Part shown: positions 62,292 to 64,000 of the stretch, piece by piece
How positions within the stretch are numbered: the stretch's first letter is position 1
Layout of the letters: the number at the start of each line of letters is the position of its first letter
Origin: Stutzerimonas stutzeri
Lineage (GTDB): Bacteria; Pseudomonadota; Gammaproteobacteria; Pseudomonadales; Pseudomonadaceae
Direction: 5' to 3'
NCBI GenBank assembly: GCA_002387205.1
Contig: DGLA01000001.1
Coordinates: 172,955 to 236,954, forward strand
Length of the DNA stretch: 64,000 bases
Translations under genes and position numbers: made by a program
The notes under the pieces: model-generated
Seen by the model: the letters and a program-made list of their open reading frames with translations, nothing else
What the model was told of the DNA's origin: nothing
Database searches by the model: none

Positions 62292-62493
62292 GGGGCGTCC
62301 TCGATATCGGTCGAATAATCAGAAAGGCACCCTAAACCAGGGGCACCTGGGCTATCAATATTTTTTACGCTGGCACGGATTTCCGCCTTGTTTTGTTCGT
62401 TTTATTAAACATAGACTCGCCGCAAACGCTGTGCGCGCCCTGGAGTCGCGCTACAGCATAGCCGCCAATACCGTCGCCCTGCCGGAGCTAGCC

Positions 62494-63813
62494 ATGGCCC
62501 ACGATCCCGCCACATCTGCCGAACACTTCTGGATGCCCTTTACCGCCAACCGGCAGTTCAGGGCCAGTCCGCGTCTGCTGGAGCGCGCCGAGGGCATGTA
62601 CTACACAGACACCGACGGCCGCCAGGTGATCGATGGTACCGCCGGGCTCTGGTGCTGCAACGCCGGTCACGGGCGCCGCGAGATCACCGAAGCAGTGAGC
62701 CGGCAGATCGCCGAGATGGATTTCGCACCGACCTTCCAGATGGGCCATCCATTGCCGTTCGAACTCGCCGAGCGGCTCGCGAGGATCAGCCCAGCCGGGC
62801 TCAACCGGGTGTTCTTTACCAACTCGGGCTCGGAATCGGCCGATACCGCGTTGAAGATCGCCCTGGCCTACCAGAAGGCGATCGGCCAGGGCAGCCGCAC
62901 CCGTCTGATCGGTCGCGAACTCGCCTATCACGGCGTCGGCTTCGGCGGCATCTCGGTCGGCGGCATGGCCAACAACCGCAAGGCGTTCGGCGCGCTGCTA
63001 CCGGGCGTCGACCACCTGCCGCACACACTCGACCTGCAGCGCAACGCCTTCAGCCGCGGCCTGCCGGAGCATGGCGCGGAGCGGGCCGACGAACTGGAGC
63101 GACTGGTCACACTGCATGGCGCGGAGAATATCGCCGCGGTGATCGTCGAACCCATGTCCGGCTCGGCCGGTGTCATCCTGCCGCCCGTGGGCTACCTGCA
63201 GCGCTTGCGCGAGATCACTGCCAGGCACGGCATCCTGCTGATCTTCGATGAGGTGATCACCGGCTTCGGCCGCGTCGGCGAAGCCTTCGCCGCTCAGCGC
63301 TGGGGCGTCACGCCGGACATCCTCACCTGCGCCAAGGGGCTGACCAACGGCGCGATCCCCATGGGCGCGGTACTGGTCAACGACAGCATTCATGACGCCT
63401 TCATGCAGGGGCCGGAAAGCACCATCGAGTTTTTCCATGGCTACACCTATTCCGGCCACCCGGTGGCCTGCGCCGCCGCGCTGGCGACCCAGGAGATCTA
63501 CCTGCGCGAGAACCTGTTCCAGAAAGCCATCGAACTCGAAGGCTACTGGCAGGATGCCCTGTTCAGTCTGCAGGGACTGCCGAACGTCATTGATATCCGT
63601 ACCGTCGGCCTGGTCGCCGGTATCCAGTTCACCGCCCATGCCGATGGCGTCGGCAAGCGCGGCTACGAGGTCTTCCGGCAATGCTTCGAGGATGGACTGC
63701 TGGCCCGCGCCAGCGGCGACACCATCGCCCTGTCGCCGGCTCTGATCGTTGAACGCGAGCATATCGATGCGATGATCGAACGCCTCGCCGATGCCATTCG
63801 CAAGGCGGCCTGA
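62494..63813 (+). CDS. Class III omega-amino acid:pyruvate aminotransferase
   Basis: A 439-residue PLP aminotransferase. Motifs: FFTNSGSESADTALKIAL (about 110), AYHGVGFGGISVGGM, EPMSGSAGVILPP, the Asp in LIFDEVITGFGRVG, and PLP-Lys in LTCAKGLTNGAIPMGA (about 288). HFWMPFTANRQFR at the N-terminus is typical of beta-alanine:pyruvate aminotransferases. GGAG lies eight bases before the ATG. It is divergent from the kauB-like gene across a 202-bp spacer, the pairing seen next to rpmG in P. aeruginosa. Likely substrates are beta-alanine, GABA or polyamine-derived amines. Confidence 0.88.
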   Translation: MAHDPATSAEHFWMPFTANRQFRASPRLLERAEGMYYTDTDGRQVIDGTAGLWCCNAGHGRREITEAVSRQIAEMDFAPTFQMGHPLPFELAERLARISPAGLNRVFFTNSGSESADTALKIALAYQKAIGQGSRTRLIGRELAYHGVGFGGISVGGMANNRKAFGALLPGVDHLPHTLDLQRNAFSRGLPEHGAERADELERLVTLHGAENIAAVIVEPMSGSAGVILPPVGYLQRLREITARHGILLIFDEVITGFGRVGEAFAAQRWGVTPDILTCAKGLTNGAIPMGAVLVNDSIHDAFMQGPESTIEFFHGYTYSGHPVACAAALATQEIYLRENLFQKAIELEGYWQDALFSLQGLPNVIDIRTVGLVAGIQFTAHADGVGKRGYEVFRQCFEDGLLARASGDTIALSPALIVEREHIDAMIERLADAIRKAA

Positions 63814-63877
63814 GCGATCCACCAGCCACGGGCGGCACGCCATGACGGACCGCCCAACGCAAGCCGGACGCCAGAAA

Positions 63878-63905
63878 CGAAAAAACCCGCCAGTGGCGGG
63901 TTCTT
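63878..63905 (-). terminator. Rho-independent terminator of the rpmBG operon
   Basis: AACCCGCC (63884-63891) and GGCGGGTT (63895-63902) with an AGT loop. On the minus strand it is followed by TTTTTTCG, a complete intrinsic terminator 22 bp after the rpmG stop. It may also stop the convergent aminotransferase. Confidence 0.92.
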
Positions 63906-63923
63906 TCTTCAAGGGCCGACCAA

Positions 63924-64000
63924 TTACTTGATCTTGGCTTCCTTGTACATCACGTGCTTGCGGGCAACAGGATCGTACTTCTTGATTTCGATCTTGTCGG
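63924..64000 (-). CDS. rpmG: 50S ribosomal protein L33, C-terminal part
   Basis: The last 25 codons read DKIEIKKYDPVARKHVMYKE followed by AKIK and TAA (63924-63926). This is the invariant end of L33, a 51-residue zinc-free-type large-subunit protein near the ribosomal E site. The beginning lies beyond the window edge. rpmB is normally just upstream in the same operon. Confidence 0.97.
   Translation of the reverse strand, partial: DKIEIKKYDPVARKHVMYKEAKIK

Noticed and set aside
60846..62318. 490-codon open frame opposite the kauB-like gene
   Set aside because: Low-complexity Gly/Arg/His composition and full overlap with a clear ALDH.
62371..62386. Sigma-54 promoter (TGGCACGG...) upstream of the aminotransferase
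   Set aside because: The -24 half is good but the expected TTGC at -12 reads TCCG with the wrong spacing.

Overview
The window looks like chromosomal DNA of a high-GC gammaproteobacterium of the genus Pseudomonas, most probably the P. stutzeri (Stutzerimonas) group. The signs are divergent trpI/trpBA, a complete spuABCDEFGH polyamine cluster with divergent spuI, aguA close by, a kauB-like dehydrogenase beside an omega-aminotransferase next to rpmG, and ATGA/GTGA gene overlaps throughout. This assignment is inference from gene content. I found no tRNA, rRNA, prophage, transposase or CRISPR array.

Layout. 0-5.4 kb: end of a HAD phosphatase gene, a PhoD-like phosphatase, a ~620-bp block of ~194-bp tandem repeats, a small serine hydrolase, and a pair of ferritin-like proteins with their own terminator. 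5.6-12.7 kb: an aminopeptidase-like lipoprotein, two paralogous small lipoproteins, three oxidoreductases, a Na+/H+ antiporter and dodecin. 12.8-19.9 kb: a probable galactofuranose-glycan operon (glycosyltransferase, glf, glycoside hydrolase, ABC exporter, KTSC protein) divergent from galE. 19.9-27.7 kb: a secreted subtilase, trpI, trpBA, and single housekeeping or hypothetical genes. 27.7-38.6 kb: polyamine uptake and gamma-glutamylation (spuA-H, spuI), with long hairpins flanking both binding-protein genes. 38.7-45.3 kb: a bacteriophytochrome (HWE kinase plus receiver), aguA, a PAS-GGDEF cyclase and a delta-9 desaturase.

45.5-60.6 kb is the most unusual part. Ten consecutive plus-strand genes, many overlapping, encode three sensor kinases, three stand-alone receivers, an HPt-REC-REC-GGDEF protein, a TPR/YaiO-like outer-membrane barrel, a HEAT-repeat membrane protein and a processive-type family 2 glycosyltransferase. 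I read it as a phosphorelay and c-di-GMP circuit wired to its own envelope-polysaccharide machine, loosely analogous to Pga but without PgaB or PgaD. The first two kinase/receiver pairs look like a tandem duplication.

60.6-64 kb: an intergenic block of heptamer repeats and palindromes that is partly shared with the spuB-spuC gap, then divergent kauB-like and aminotransferase genes for polyamine/omega-amino-acid breakdown, and the end of rpmG with its terminator.

Functions are assigned from motifs and family memory. No database search was run, so paralogue-level names and all regulatory sites are tentative.
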